The notes: a model not told the origin generated them from the sequence alone. Positions 17,881-26,718 are shown, numbered from the stretch's first letter. The stretch: DNA of 64,000 nt from Nocardioides sp. QY071 (GCF_029961765.1 NZ_CP124681.1:5146001-5210000); one strand, 5' to 3'. Made by a program: numbers and translations.

Positions 17881-18717
17881 ATGAGCTTCCCGCCCCCTCC
17901 CCCGACGGGACCCCCGACGGGACCGCCGCCGGGCTACCCGCCGTACCCGCCCTTCGGTCCCCCGCCGCGCAAGGGCAACGGCGCGCGGATCGCGCTGGTC
18001 ATCGTGGGCGTGCTGGTCGCCGTCGTGCTGCTCGGTGTCGTCGGCGTCGGCGCCTTCCTCATCGCCGGCGGCGGCGATGACGATGACCGCGCCTCGGAGA
18101 CGCCCACCCGCACCAGGGAGACCTCGGAGCCGACCTCCGAGCCGACCTCCGAGGCGACGTCGGGCGCGACGTCCGAGGCCACGACCGAGGGCAGCCCCAC
18201 CTCGCCGGGCTCGGGCCCGTCCACGCCGTACACCCCCTCCGACGACACCGACGACGACATCCACAACGACGTCAAGGTCGCCGACTTCCCGGGCAACTGG
18301 GACTTCAAGCTCGGCGACGTCGAGCACCACGCCACCCTGGTCAGCTCCACGGACCACGCGAGCTGCGCGCCGGTCGAGAAGGGCTCGGTACTCACCGACC
18401 AGCGCTGCACGTACGCCGCCCAGTGGGTCTTCAACGCCCTCGGCGGCAAGGTCCGGATGACCCACCTGTTCCTCGTCTTCGACACCGAGCGGCATGCCAA
18501 GGCGGCCCAGGGCGCGATGAAGGACACGGACTTCGAGCTGCCCGACGGCAGCATCTACCCCTCCTTCGTCCAGGGGCAGTGGAACTCCAGCGTCTACGGC
18601 AACATCGTCGCGGTCACCATCGGTACGTCGAAGGTGAAGGTGAACGAGAAGAAGCTGAACTCGCTGGTGAACTACATGAACACCGACTTCAAGACGGCGC
18701 TGCTGTTCAAGTCCTGA
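17881..18717 (+). CDS. Membrane-anchored protein with Pro-rich cytoplasmic tail and extracellular domain
   Basis: 278 residues. An N-terminal Pro/Gly-rich tail (residues 1-30, PPPPPTGPPTGPP) precedes one transmembrane helix (ALVIVGVLVAVVLLGVVGVG, about residues 37-56). A Thr/Ser/Glu-rich linker with repeated TSEPTSE (about residues 72-105) follows, then a globular C-terminal domain of about 150 residues. That domain has two Cys (SCAPVEKG, RCTYAAQW) that could form a disulphide. The layout is common among actinobacterial envelope proteins of unknown function. ATG 17881 follows a GGTAGGAG-like ribosome site. No enzyme motif is visible. Confidence 0.82.
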   Translation: MSFPPPPPTGPPTGPPPGYPPYPPFGPPPRKGNGARIALVIVGVLVAVVLLGVVGVGAFLIAGGGDDDDRASETPTRTRETSEPTSEPTSEATSGATSEATTEGSPTSPGSGPSTPYTPSDDTDDDIHNDVKVADFPGNWDFKLGDVEHHATLVSSTDHASCAPVEKGSVLTDQRCTYAAQWVFNALGGKVRMTHLFLVFDTERHAKAAQGAMKDTDFELPDGSIYPSFVQGQWNSSVYGNIVAVTIGTSKVKVNEKKLNSLVNYMNTDFKTALLFKS

Positions 18718-18750
18718 CCCGCACCGGGCGAGGGTCCGGAAAAATTGGAA

Positions 18751-18784
18751 GCCGCCGCAGGCGTCTCGGGTCACCTGCGGCGGC
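18751..18784. terminator. Hairpin downstream of the Pro-rich membrane protein gene
   Basis: An 11-bp perfect stem, gccgccgcagg (18751-18761) with cctgcggcggc (18774-18784), encloses a 12-nt loop. There is no T run on the plus side; an A run at 18740-18744 would give Ts on the minus strand. Position 34 bp after the stop suggests a terminator. Confidence 0.5.
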
Positions 18785-18866
18785 GTGAGAAGCATGCCAG
18801 AGCGCCCTTGGGGTTGTCATCAGGTTGCGAGAAAAACTTTCCGGCCCCCGCGAGCGTCGTACCGCC

Positions 18867-18872
18867 TAGGCT
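18867..18872 (+). promoter_or_regulatory. -10 box of leaderless small gene
   Basis: TAGGCT ends 6 nt before the ATG at 18879, the typical actinobacterial leaderless spacing. No ribosome binding site is present, and no convincing -35 is seen. Confidence 0.6.
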
Positions 18873-18878
18873 CGGACC

Positions 18879-19076
18879 ATGGGGGACCAGAGGGCCGATG
18901 ACACGCGCCCGGGCGACGAGGTGAGCCTGGCGGCGCTCTACGAGCTGGTGCCGGCGACCGAGGACTTCGACGCCCCGCCGACGCCCGGGCAGGCGCAGGG
19001 GATGGTCGAGCACCTGCTCGAGGGCGAGGTCATCCCCGACGACGCCGAGGATCCGGACGAGCCCGACCAGGACTGA
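18879..19076 (+). CDS. Small acidic protein, function unknown
   Basis: 65 residues, strongly acidic (about one third Asp/Glu), with no Cys, no membrane segment and no recognised domain. The leaderless -10 box right before the ATG and a good third-position GC pattern argue that it is a real gene. It ends 1 bp before the convergent Lrp gene. It is likely a soluble cytoplasmic protein. I do not recognise a family. Confidence 0.6.
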   Translation: MGDQRADDTRPGDEVSLAALYELVPATEDFDAPPTPGQAQGMVEHLLEGEVIPDDAEDPDEPDQD

Positions 19077-19077
19077 C

Positions 19078-19581
19078 TCAGCGCTCGCGGTACGCCGGCG
19101 CGCGCCGGCTCGGCACCGGCTCGGCGCTCGCGAGCAGCGGGAGCACGCGAGGCGGCACGAGCACGGACAGCACCATCACGCTGGTGGAGCGGACGACCGC
19201 GGAGGCCTGGTCGATCCGCACCAGCGTGGCCTGCAGCTCGGGGTGGGACCGGGTCGCGACCCGGCAGAGCACGTCGAAGGATCCGGTGGTGACGTAGGCC
19301 TCGAGCACCTGCGGTATCTGCTCGAGGTCGCGGGCCACCTCGTCCAGCGCGCCCTGCGCGATCTCGAGGGTGACGTAGGCCTGCACCTCGAACCCGGCCG
19401 CGGCGACGTCGAGGGTCGGGTCCCAGTCGAGGATCACGCCGGCCTCGCTCAGCCGGCGCAGCCGGCTCTGGACCGTGGCGCGGGCGACCGACGTCAGCCG
19501 GGAGAGCTCGAGGTCCCCGGCGCGCGGGTGCTCGGTGAGGGCGGTGAGGAGGGCGAGGTCGATCTGGTCCAGGGTCAGCAC
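19078..19581 (-). CDS. Lrp/AsnC-family transcriptional regulator
   Basis: 167 residues: N-terminal HTH (GDLELSRLTSVARATVQSRLRRL, about residues 22-44) and C-terminal RAM/AsnC ligand-binding domain (AYVTLEIAQGALDEVARDLEQI, then VTTGSFDVLCRV). Such proteins sense amino acids and form octamers on DNA. GTG 19581 has TAGATT ending 6 nt upstream (19593-19588), so the mRNA is probably leaderless. It is divergent from the PLP-dependent decarboxylase gene and probably controls it, with an amino acid related to that enzyme's substrate as effector. Confidence 0.92.
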   Translation of the reverse strand: MLTLDQIDLALLTALTEHPRAGDLELSRLTSVARATVQSRLRRLSEAGVILDWDPTLDVAAAGFEVQAYVTLEIAQGALDEVARDLEQIPQVLEAYVTTGSFDVLCRVATRSHPELQATLVRIDQASAVVRSTSVMVLSVLVPPRVLPLLASAEPVPSRRAPAYRER

Positions 19582-19700
19582 TCGTCCAATCTAGTCAATC
19601 TGCCTAGTTGTATGCCCGCGTGTTACGTAGATCTGCGCAGCATGACCACCTCCGGGTGGTCAGGTTGTGGGGTCCGGCGCCGGGCTGATCTGCTCGCCCC

Positions 19701-21053
19701 ATGCAGGCCACCCACATCTGGGGCGACGAGCGTCGCGTCACCGAAGCCGCCGTGAAGATCGCGTCCGCCCGGATCTCCAGTCCCTCCGACCCGAAGACCA
19801 CCGCGCGCCCGATCTCCGCGCTGCGCGCCGACGCCGGTACGACGATCACGCCCGCAGGCATTGGGGTCGACCAGGCCTTCTCCGTCTTCCAGGACGTCAT
19901 CGCCCCCGCCACCCGCGCCCAGGACGACCCGCTCAACCTGGCCTACATCGCGGCCGCACCGACCCGGGCCGCGCTCGCCTTCGACGCCGTCGTGTCGAGC
20001 TTCAACATCTTCGGCGGCACCTGGGAGGCCGGCGCCGGCGCGATCTTCGCCGAGAACGAGGCGCTGGCCTGGCTGGTGTCGCTGCTCGGCTGGCCCGAGG
20101 ACGCCGGCGGCTGCTTCGTCTCCGGCGGCACCTCCGGCAACCTGTCGGCGCTGGTCACCGCGCGGCACACCGCGCTCGCCCGCCGCGGCTCGCGGCCCGA
20201 GGGCGGCTGGAAGATCGCCTGCACCTCCGGTGCCCACTCCTCGATCCTCGCCGACGCGCGGGTGATGGACGTCGAGGTCGTCGAGGTGCCCGAGGGCGAC
20301 CGCGGCCAGCTCACCGGCGCCGCGCTGCGCGCCGCCATCGCCGAGGAGCCCGGCGTCTTCGCCGTCGTCGCCTCCGCCGGCACCACCAACGCCGGGATCA
20401 TCGACGACCTCGACGACGTCGCGGACGTCTGCGAGGAGCTCGGGATCTGGCTCCACGTCGACGGCGCGTACGGCGGCGCGGGGCTCGCCGCCCCCTCCGC
20501 CCGGGCCCGGTTCACCGGCATCGAGCGAGCCGACAGCTTCATCGTCGACCCGCACAAGTGGCTGTTCGCGCCGTACGACTGCTGCGCCCTGCTCTACCGC
20601 GACCCCGACCTGGCCCGCGCCGCGCACAGCCAGCACGCGTCGTACCTCGACCGGATCGACCGCGAGGCCTGGAACCCGACCGACCTCGCCGTGCACCTGT
20701 CACGGCGCGTGCGCGGGCTGCCGTTCTGGTTCAGCCTGGCCGTGCACGGCACCGACCGCTACACCGCGGCCGTCGAGCAGACCCTCGCCACCACGCGGGC
20801 CGTGGCCGACGCGATCGAGCAGAGCGCGACGCTGCGGCTGCTGATGGAGCCGGACCTGTCGGTGCTGCTGTTCGACCGCCCGGGCTGGAGCCGCGACGAC
20901 TACTACGCGTGGTCCGACGAGCTCTCCCGCGCCGGCCGGATCCTCTGCGTCCCGACGTCCTGGCGCGGCCGGACCGTGCTGCGGCTGGCGTTCGTGAACC
21001 CGGCGACCGACCCGGCGGCGGTCATCGAGATCCTCACGACGACGACGGCCTGA
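19701..21053 (+). CDS. PLP-dependent group II amino-acid decarboxylase
   Basis: 450 residues of the pyridoxal-5'-phosphate aspartate-aminotransferase fold, group II decarboxylase branch (glutamate, aromatic amino acid and diaminobutyrate decarboxylases). The PLP lysine lies in DPHKWLFAPYDC (about residue 292). Cofactor-binding Asp and His are in LHVDGAYGGAG, and the phosphate loop is SGGTSGN (about residues 141-147). The enzyme should remove CO2 from an amino acid; substrate choice cannot be read from sequence. The divergent Lrp gene suggests amino-acid-controlled expression. Confidence 0.88.
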   Translation: MQATHIWGDERRVTEAAVKIASARISSPSDPKTTARPISALRADAGTTITPAGIGVDQAFSVFQDVIAPATRAQDDPLNLAYIAAAPTRAALAFDAVVSSFNIFGGTWEAGAGAIFAENEALAWLVSLLGWPEDAGGCFVSGGTSGNLSALVTARHTALARRGSRPEGGWKIACTSGAHSSILADARVMDVEVVEVPEGDRGQLTGAALRAAIAEEPGVFAVVASAGTTNAGIIDDLDDVADVCEELGIWLHVDGAYGGAGLAAPSARARFTGIERADSFIVDPHKWLFAPYDCCALLYRDPDLARAAHSQHASYLDRIDREAWNPTDLAVHLSRRVRGLPFWFSLAVHGTDRYTAAVEQTLATTRAVADAIEQSATLRLLMEPDLSVLLFDRPGWSRDDYYAWSDELSRAGRILCVPTSWRGRTVLRLAFVNPATDPAAVIEILTTTTA

Positions 21054-21082
21054 TTGCTGGGCGTGATGCCCAGGCACCGCAC

Positions 21083-22465
21083 CTAGAGGTCCTTCGGCAG
21101 CCGTACGGCGAGCAGCGCTCCGATCGCTGCTGCGACCGCACCCCAGCCGTAGCCGAGGGCGTACCCGACCGCGGACCCGGCGTGTGCCGCCAGCAGTGCG
21201 CCGACGACGGCGCTCGACACCGAAGCGCCGATCATCCGCATCAAGGTGTTGAGCCCGTTGGCCGCGCCGACCGCCTCGGGCGCGGTGAGCCGGACCACGA
21301 GGAACGGCAGGGTCGCGAAGGACAGGCCGATCCCCACACCGATGACGACCGAGGCAAGGACCACGACGGCGGGCCAGCGGGCGGAGCCGGCCGAGGCGGC
21401 GTACCCGACGCTGCTGCAGACCAGGCCGGCCGTGAGCGCCCACCGGCCGCCGCGACGCTCGACCAGCCAGGAGCCGAGCGGGGCCGCGAGCATCATCGCC
21501 ATGCCGGCCGGGACCAGGCACAGTCCTGCGACGAGGACGCTGACGGCCCTGCCGTCCACCGGGTGCCGCAGCAGGATCGGCAGCACCAGGACGTGGGTGA
21601 ACATCGCGACGCCGGCGAGCACCGAGGCGGACTGGACCAGCGCCATCCTCGGTTCGATGGCCGAGTCGAGGTCGACGAGCGGGTCCGTCGTACGGCGCTC
21701 CCAGCGCCACCAGCCGACCAGCACGAGCAGGCCGCCGACGGCACACCCGAGCGTCGGTGCGCCGGCCCAGCCCCAGCGGCCGCCGTTGGTGACGGCGAGC
21801 AGCGCGGCGGTCAGGCCGACGGAGAGCAGCACGCAGCCGACGCCGTCGAAGCCCGCCCGGCCGCTTGCTCGGTCGGCCGCGGGAGACGGGACGACGAGGA
21901 TCACGGCGGCGGTGGCGAGGAGGCCGAGCCCGGCGGCGACCCAGAACACCACGGTCCAGTCGGCGACCGCGGCGATCAGCCCGGAGAAGGCGACGCCGCC
22001 CGCCGTACCGATGCCCATGGTGGCGCTGATCAGCGCGGCCCCGCGCTGCAGGCCGACGCCGACGGCGATCTCAGCGAGCGCGCTGATGCCGAGCGGGATG
22101 ACCGCGCTGGAGGCGCCCTGCAGCGCGCGGCCCGCGAGCAGCAGCGGGTAGTGCCCGCCGCTGGCGCACAGCACGCTGCCGACGGTCGTCGCGGCCAGGC
22201 AGCACACGAGGACCCGCTTGCGGCCGACGATGTCGGCGAGCCGACCGCTCACCGGCGTGGCCACGGCGGCCGCGACCAGGCAGATCGTCATCGCCCACGA
22301 CGCCGCCTCGCCGCTGACGTCGAGTCGTGCGGGCAGGTCGCCGAGCAGCGGGATGAGCAGCGCCTGCGAGAGGATCCCGACCAGGCCGGCGGCCGCGAGC
22401 ACCGCCACAACCCGGCCCTGGGCCGGGGCGGCCGGTGTCGTCGCAGCGGCGGCCGTCGCGGTCAC
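21083..22465 (-). CDS. MFS drug/metabolite transporter (DHA-type)
   Basis: 460 residues with about 12-14 hydrophobic helices. Motif A appears as GRLADIVGRKRV between helices 2 and 3 (about residues 74-85). GTG 22465 overlaps the stop of the upstream maoC-like gene as GTGA, so the two form one operon behind the operator at 23286-23303. That places this transporter in the predicted KstR2-like regulon. It may take up the substrate or expel toxic intermediates. Sequence alone suggests a proton-linked carrier of the EmrB/DHA2 kind. Confidence 0.88.
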   Translation of the reverse strand: MTATAAAATTPAAPAQGRVVAVLAAAGLVGILSQALLIPLLGDLPARLDVSGEAASWAMTICLVAAAVATPVSGRLADIVGRKRVLVCCLAATTVGSVLCASGGHYPLLLAGRALQGASSAVIPLGISALAEIAVGVGLQRGAALISATMGIGTAGGVAFSGLIAAVADWTVVFWVAAGLGLLATAAVILVVPSPAADRASGRAGFDGVGCVLLSVGLTAALLAVTNGGRWGWAGAPTLGCAVGGLLVLVGWWRWERRTTDPLVDLDSAIEPRMALVQSASVLAGVAMFTHVLVLPILLRHPVDGRAVSVLVAGLCLVPAGMAMMLAAPLGSWLVERRGGRWALTAGLVCSSVGYAASAGSARWPAVVVLASVVIGVGIGLSFATLPFLVVRLTAPEAVGAANGLNTLMRMIGASVSSAVVGALLAAHAGSAVGYALGYGWGAVAAAIGALLAVRLPKDL

Positions 22466-23274
22466 GCGAACAGGGCGCGGGCGCCGTCGATCGCCGTACC
22501 GCGCTCGGTGTCGACGCGGAACGAGCCGTCCGCCCACACCGGCACGACCAAGCGCTCGCCCGGGAAGACGGCGCTGCTGAACCTTCCCTCGAGCAGGGTC
22601 AGGTCGGCCGGGGACGCACCCCGGGCCTCCGCCGCGGCGAGGACGGCGGTCGACATGGTCGCGAGCCCGTGCAGGATCGGCCGCGGCTGGCCGATCCGCT
22701 CCGCGGCGAGCGGGTCGATGTGGATGTGATGACGGTCGCCGCTGAGCCGGTAGAGCGCCGCGGCGTTCGCCGCCACATCGACCTCGATGCTCGTCGTCGG
22801 CTCACCCTCGGGGCCGGTGGTCCGGCCCGGGCCGCGCTCGCCACCGAAGCCGCCCCGGCCCGGCGCGAAGATCGACCAGGTCGCGCGGACGTACTCGCAC
22901 TCGACGACGACCTCGAAGACCGCCGCCGCACCCTTGTCCCACACGTTGCCGACCCGCGCGCTCATCAGCGTGGTGCCGCTCGCCGGCATCGGGGCGAGGA
23001 CCTCGAGCCGCTGGGAGCCGTGCAGGGCCGTACCGACATCGAAGGCACCGGCCGACCCGAGCACGTCGGGGGCCCACTGCGCCAGGGTCAGCGCGAAGGT
23101 CGGCAGCACCTTCAGGTCACGCTCGAAGACCAGGTCGAGCTGGTCGGCGCGGGCGCCCACCGCGAGCGCGAACAGGATCGCGTCGCGCTCGTCCCAGCTG
23201 ACCTCTCGCTCGCCGAGTGACCGGCCGGCCCAGTCAGCGGTGTCGGTCACATCGAGATCGGGTTGCGTCGTCAT
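22462..23274 (-). CDS. MaoC-like enoyl-CoA hydratase (double hot-dog)
   Basis: 270 residues, the length of two-hot-dog hydratases such as actinobacterial HtdY/Hsd4B-type enzymes. The C-terminal half carries the hydratase-2 motif: YRLSGDRHHIHIDP (about residues 180-193) with the catalytic Asp/His pair, then ILHGLATM. The family adds water to trans-2-enoyl-CoA to give the (R)-3-hydroxyacyl-CoA. It is the first gene of an operon with the MFS transporter and is divergent from the crotonase gene over operator site A. It may supply the true hydratase step of the pathway, since the neighbouring crotonase lacks catalytic Glu residues. Confidence 0.9.
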   Translation of the reverse strand: MTTQPDLDVTDTADWAGRSLGEREVSWDERDAILFALAVGARADQLDLVFERDLKVLPTFALTLAQWAPDVLGSAGAFDVGTALHGSQRLEVLAPMPASGTTLMSARVGNVWDKGAAAVFEVVVECEYVRATWSIFAPGRGGFGGERGPGRTTGPEGEPTTSIEVDVAANAAALYRLSGDRHHIHIDPLAAERIGQPRPILHGLATMSTAVLAAAEARGASPADLTLLEGRFSSAVFPGERLVVPVWADGSFRVDTERGTAIDGARALFA

Positions 23275-23285
23275 CCTGCTACGAT

Positions 23286-23304
23286 ACCAAGCAAACGCTA
23301 GGTT
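23286..23304. promoter_or_regulatory. KstR2-like operator site A with overlapping -10 box
   Basis: ACCAAGC-AAAC-GCTAGGT at 23286-23303 is an inverted repeat with a 4-nt centre. The plus-strand TAGGTT (23299-23304) can act as the -10 of the crotonase gene, so repressor binding would block RNA polymerase directly. It also lies 12 bp upstream of the maoC-like start on the other strand. Confidence 0.8.
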
Positions 23305-23327
23305 TGTATGACGACCCGGGAGCAGCC

Positions 23328-24203
23328 ATGAGCGACGAGACCACCACCATCGAGCCGGTGGTGACGTACGACGTCCGCGACGGCGTCGCCTACGTGACCC
23401 TCAACCGGCCGGAGTACGCCAACGCGCAGAACTCCAAGGTCACCTACGCCCTCGACCGCGCCTTCACCGATGCCGTCAACGACGACGCCGTGAAGGTGAT
23501 CGTGCTCGGCGGCAACGGCAAGCACTTCTGTGGCGGCCACGACATCGGCACGCCCGGCCGCGACATCCACGAGTCCTTCGAGCGCAAGGCCGTCATCTGG
23601 TGGGACCACGTCGGCGCCCAGGGCGTCGACGCGCGGTTCGCCCGCGAGTCCGAGGTCTACCTCGGCATGTGCCGACGCTGGCGGGAGATCCCCAAGCCGG
23701 TCATCGCGAAGGTGCAGGGCGCCTGCGTCGCCGGTGGCCTGATGCTCGCCTGGGTGTGCGACTTCATCATCGCCTCCGACGACGCCTTCTTCCAGGACCC
23801 CGTCGTCAAGATGGGCATCCCCGGCGTCGAGTACTTCGCCCACCCGTGGGTGATGAACCCGCGCGCCGCCAAGGAGTTCCTCTACACCGGCGGCCGCTTC
23901 GACGCCCGCCGCGCCCACGAGCTCGGCATGGTCAACCACGTCGTCCCGCGCCCCGAGCTCGACGCCGCAGTCGACGAGATGGCCCGCCGCATCGCCGTCA
24001 TGCCCCGCCTCGGCCTCGCGCTGACCAAGAAGGCGATCAACCAGGCCGAGGACCTGATGGGACAGCGCGCCGGCATGGACTCCGTCTTCGGCCTCCACCA
24101 CGCTGCCCACTCGCACAACGCCGAGGTCACCGTCGACTCCCTCGCCGGGCTCGACGCCGCCGCCATGGCGGAGTCGAACAAGCGGGACGCCGGCGAGCTC
24201 TGA
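23328..24203 (+). CDS. Crotonase-superfamily enzyme lacking both canonical Glu residues
   Basis: 291 residues of the enoyl-CoA hydratase/isomerase fold. Oxyanion-hole segments are HFCGGHDIG (about residues 67-75) and GACVAGGLMLAWVCDF. Compared with classical hydratases (GGGCELA and QPEI), the catalytic Glu positions are occupied by Met (GGLMLA) and Val (QDPVV). It is therefore unlikely to be a simple hydratase; ring hydrolase, retro-Claisen lyase or isomerase activity is more plausible, as for ring-opening crotonases in steroid catabolism. ATG 23328 has GGGAG five bases upstream. Operator site A lies in its promoter. Confidence 0.88.
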   Translation: MSDETTTIEPVVTYDVRDGVAYVTLNRPEYANAQNSKVTYALDRAFTDAVNDDAVKVIVLGGNGKHFCGGHDIGTPGRDIHESFERKAVIWWDHVGAQGVDARFARESEVYLGMCRRWREIPKPVIAKVQGACVAGGLMLAWVCDFIIASDDAFFQDPVVKMGIPGVEYFAHPWVMNPRAAKEFLYTGGRFDARRAHELGMVNHVVPRPELDAAVDEMARRIAVMPRLGLALTKKAINQAEDLMGQRAGMDSVFGLHHAAHSHNAEVTVDSLAGLDAAAMAESNKRDAGEL

Positions 24204-24215
24204 GCCGGCACACAC

Positions 24216-25403
24216 TCAACGCGTGCGGGCCTCCGGCAGCGCAGCCAGTCGCCGAGAGACCGTGTCGGCCGTCGTCACCAGGCGCTCCCGCCAGTGCGCC
24301 ACCTGCGCGCCGGATGCTCCGGCGGGCATGCCGTGGAGCACGAGCACCAGCGCGGTGCGGCCACCAGATCGGACGGGCGCGGCGAGCGCGCGGACGTCGT
24401 AGGAACCCGTCGGCTCGAGGTCCGAAGGCTCGTAGTAGGGCGTGAGACCGTCCAGCAGGGCGCCGATGCGGCGTTCGACATCGGGCATGGCCCGCGCCTC
24501 TGAGAAGCGAGCGACCTGGTCCCAGACGTCATCGTGCTGGGGCGCCCGGAGACCGAGCGACCAGCCGCGCGAGCGCACGCGCTCGAGCATCAGCCGGTGA
24601 TGCGCCCGCATCGGCGCGGAGACCGGCGTGCGGAGGTGGTGGGCCCACTGGTCCGCGGCCACGTCCGGGTCGGCGAGGTCGAGGAAGAGCGACCCGTAGG
24701 GCGGGACCAGCGGCAGCCGGCGTCCGATGTGGGTCCGGACGACCTGGTCGCCGCCCGCCCCGGCGACGACCACGACCTCGTCGTCGACGAGCGCCTGCGC
24801 GTAGCAGGGGAACCCCACCTCACGCGCCAGGTCCTCCATCGGCCCCCGTGCCACATCGGCATCCTGGAGCTGGGGGCGCAGGTCGGCGGACCAGGGCGCG
24901 ACGAGGGCACGCGGGCGGAATCCGCCGTACCCGCCCTGGAAGAACAGCAGCGGGTCGCCCGCGCCGGACACCTCGAGGTGCTCGACCCGGCCGAGCACGA
25001 TGTCGTGGTCACCGCCGTCGAGGACGCCTTCGACCGAGCAGTCCAGCCAGGCGACGGCGCCGGCGAGCACCGGGGAGCCGCCGGGCGACAGGGCCCACGT
25101 GACGTCCGTGAACTTGTCCGCACCGCGCGAGGCGAACTGGCGGCACAGCTGCTCCTGGTCGCTCGCGAGCACGTTGACGCAGAACCGCGGCTGCTCACGG
25201 AGGGCGGCGTAGCTGCTCGACGACTTCGCCGGGAGGTAGGCGACGAGTGGCGGGTCCAGCGAGACGGACGTGAACGATCCGACCACCATCCCCAGCGGTG
25301 CGCCGTCGCGATCGAGCGCCGTGACCACGACGACTCCCGTCGGGTAATGCGCGAGGACCTCGCGGAAGCGCCGGGCGTCCCCGGCCAGCTCGGTGTCGGA
25401 CAC
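24216..25403 (-). CDS. Flavin reductase fused to an IclR-like C-terminal domain
   Basis: 395 residues. The N-terminal part (about 1-160) is an HpaC/flavin reductase domain (FREVLAHYPTGVVVVTAL, GSFTSVSLDPPLVAYLP, FCVNVLASDQEQLC). The C-terminal 200 residues resemble an IclR effector-binding domain (AHHRLMLERVRSRGW, VRALAAPVRSGGRTALVLVL), with no DNA-binding domain. The enzyme should pass NAD(P)H electrons to FMN for the adjacent monooxygenase. GTG 25403 follows GAGGA and lies 10 bp after the monooxygenase stop, in one operon. The fused domain might bind the pathway substrate and gate reductase activity; that is inference. Confidence 0.88.
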   Translation of the reverse strand: MSDTELAGDARRFREVLAHYPTGVVVVTALDRDGAPLGMVVGSFTSVSLDPPLVAYLPAKSSSSYAALREQPRFCVNVLASDQEQLCRQFASRGADKFTDVTWALSPGGSPVLAGAVAWLDCSVEGVLDGGDHDIVLGRVEHLEVSGAGDPLLFFQGGYGGFRPRALVAPWSADLRPQLQDADVARGPMEDLAREVGFPCYAQALVDDEVVVVAGAGGDQVVRTHIGRRLPLVPPYGSLFLDLADPDVAADQWAHHLRTPVSAPMRAHHRLMLERVRSRGWSLGLRAPQHDDVWDQVARFSEARAMPDVERRIGALLDGLTPYYEPSDLEPTGSYDVRALAAPVRSGGRTALVLVLHGMPAGASGAQVAHWRERLVTTADTVSRRLAALPEARTR

Positions 25404-25413
25404 GGACAACTCC

Positions 25414-26718
25414 TCAGGCAGTCGGTCGGTCGGCCAGGTGGTCGCGCAGCGTGGCACCGGCGTAGCGCTTGCGGAACAGGCCGCGTGCTTGCAGCCGCGG
25501 GACCACTTCCTCGACGAAGTCGGTCAGGCCCGCCGGCATGTCGGCCGGGATCACGACGAACCCGTCGGCGGCGCCCGACTCGAACCACCGCTGCAGGTCG
25601 TCAGCGATGTCGTCGGGCGTGCCGACCAGGCTGCGGTGACCGATGCTCAGCCCGATCCGCTGCAACAGCTGCCGCAGGGTCAACCGCTCCTCGAGCGCGG
25701 TCCGGATGAACAGCTCCGGACGTGACACGCCGGCGTGGGCCGGGAGCTGGCCGCGCAGGTCGGGGAAGGGATCGTCCAGCTCGTACGACGACAGGTCGAG
25801 GCCGCCGAACGACGCAGCCATGAACTGCAGGGTCGAGGGTTCGCTCACGTAGGAGCCGAGGTCGGCAGCCAGGTCCCTGGCCTCGGCGCGAGTGCGGCCG
25901 ACGATCGGCGTGACGCCGGGCAGCACCTTGAGGTCGCCGGCGTGACGTCCGGCCGCGACGGCGAGGGTGCGCATCTCGTCCGCGAAGGCGAGCGAGGCCT
26001 CCGGGGCGACCTGGGTCGTGAAGACGAGGTCGGCGACCCGCGCACCGAGCCGCATCCCGGGTCCCGACGAACCGGCCTGCGCGAGCGGCAGCCTGCCCTG
26101 CGGCGAACGCGGAACCGTCAGCGGCCCGCGCACCCGGAAGTGCCGGCCCCGGTGGTCGAGGGACCGGATTCGGTCGAGGTCGGCGAACACGCCCGAGGAC
26201 CGGTCCGCGACGACGGCGTCGGGCTCCCAGCAGTCCCACAGCCCGAGGACGACGTCGACGAACTCCTCGCCCCGCTCGTACCGGTCCTCGTGGTCGGGCA
26301 ACGTCTCCGTGCCGTAGTTCTCGGCTGCCGCGGCGATGGCCGTCGTGACGACGTTCCACCCCGCGCGCCCCTCGCTGAGGTGGTCGAGTGTTGCGAACTG
26401 CCGAGCCACGGTGAACGGATCGTTGTAGGTCGTCGAGCTGGTCCCGATCAGCCCGATCCGGCTGGTCGCGACACTGAGCGCCGACAGCAGTGCGACCGGG
26501 TCCGGCCGCAAGGTCGCGTCGCCGGCGATGCCGGGCGAGAGGGTGAGCGCGTCCGCGACGAAGAACGCGTCGAAGCAGCCCGCCTCCGCGGTCTGGGCGA
26601 GGTGGGCCCAGTGCCCCGGGCTCAGCTCCGTGCCGGCGACGGTCCGCGGCGAGCGCCAGACTCCTTGCGCGGCGCCCATCGCCTGGGCGAAGACCGCGAG
26701 GTGCATCGACCGGCCCAT
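25414..26718 (-). CDS. FMN-dependent monooxygenase, NtaA/SnaA/DszA family
   Basis: 434 residues from ATG 26718; an in-frame ATG at 26706 is also possible. It is a luciferase-like (LLM) TIM-barrel enzyme of the nitrilotriacetate/dibenzothiophene-sulfone monooxygenase group: FDAFFVADAL (about residues 45-54), STTYNDPFTVARQFATLDHL (about residues 108-127), GRAGWNVVTT, and QAGSSGPG in the FMN phosphate region. It oxygenates a substrate with reduced FMN delivered by the next gene. The start codon overlaps the stop of a 25-codon leader ORF (TGATG), so translation may be coupled. It is divergent from an IclR gene, with operator site B between them. Confidence 0.9.
   Translation of the reverse strand: MGRSMHLAVFAQAMGAAQGVWRSPRTVAGTELSPGHWAHLAQTAEAGCFDAFFVADALTLSPGIAGDATLRPDPVALLSALSVATSRIGLIGTSSTTYNDPFTVARQFATLDHLSEGRAGWNVVTTAIAAAAENYGTETLPDHEDRYERGEEFVDVVLGLWDCWEPDAVVADRSSGVFADLDRIRSLDHRGRHFRVRGPLTVPRSPQGRLPLAQAGSSGPGMRLGARVADLVFTTQVAPEASLAFADEMRTLAVAAGRHAGDLKVLPGVTPIVGRTRAEARDLAADLGSYVSEPSTLQFMAASFGGLDLSSYELDDPFPDLRGQLPAHAGVSRPELFIRTALEERLTLRQLLQRIGLSIGHRSLVGTPDDIADDLQRWFESGAADGFVVIPADMPAGLTDFVEEVVPRLQARGLFRKRYAGATLRDHLADRPTA

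Noticed and set aside
18751..18784. Riboswitch or ncRNA after the Pro-rich membrane protein gene
   Set aside because: Only a simple 11-bp hairpin is visible, with no conserved aptamer features and no regulated gene directly downstream.
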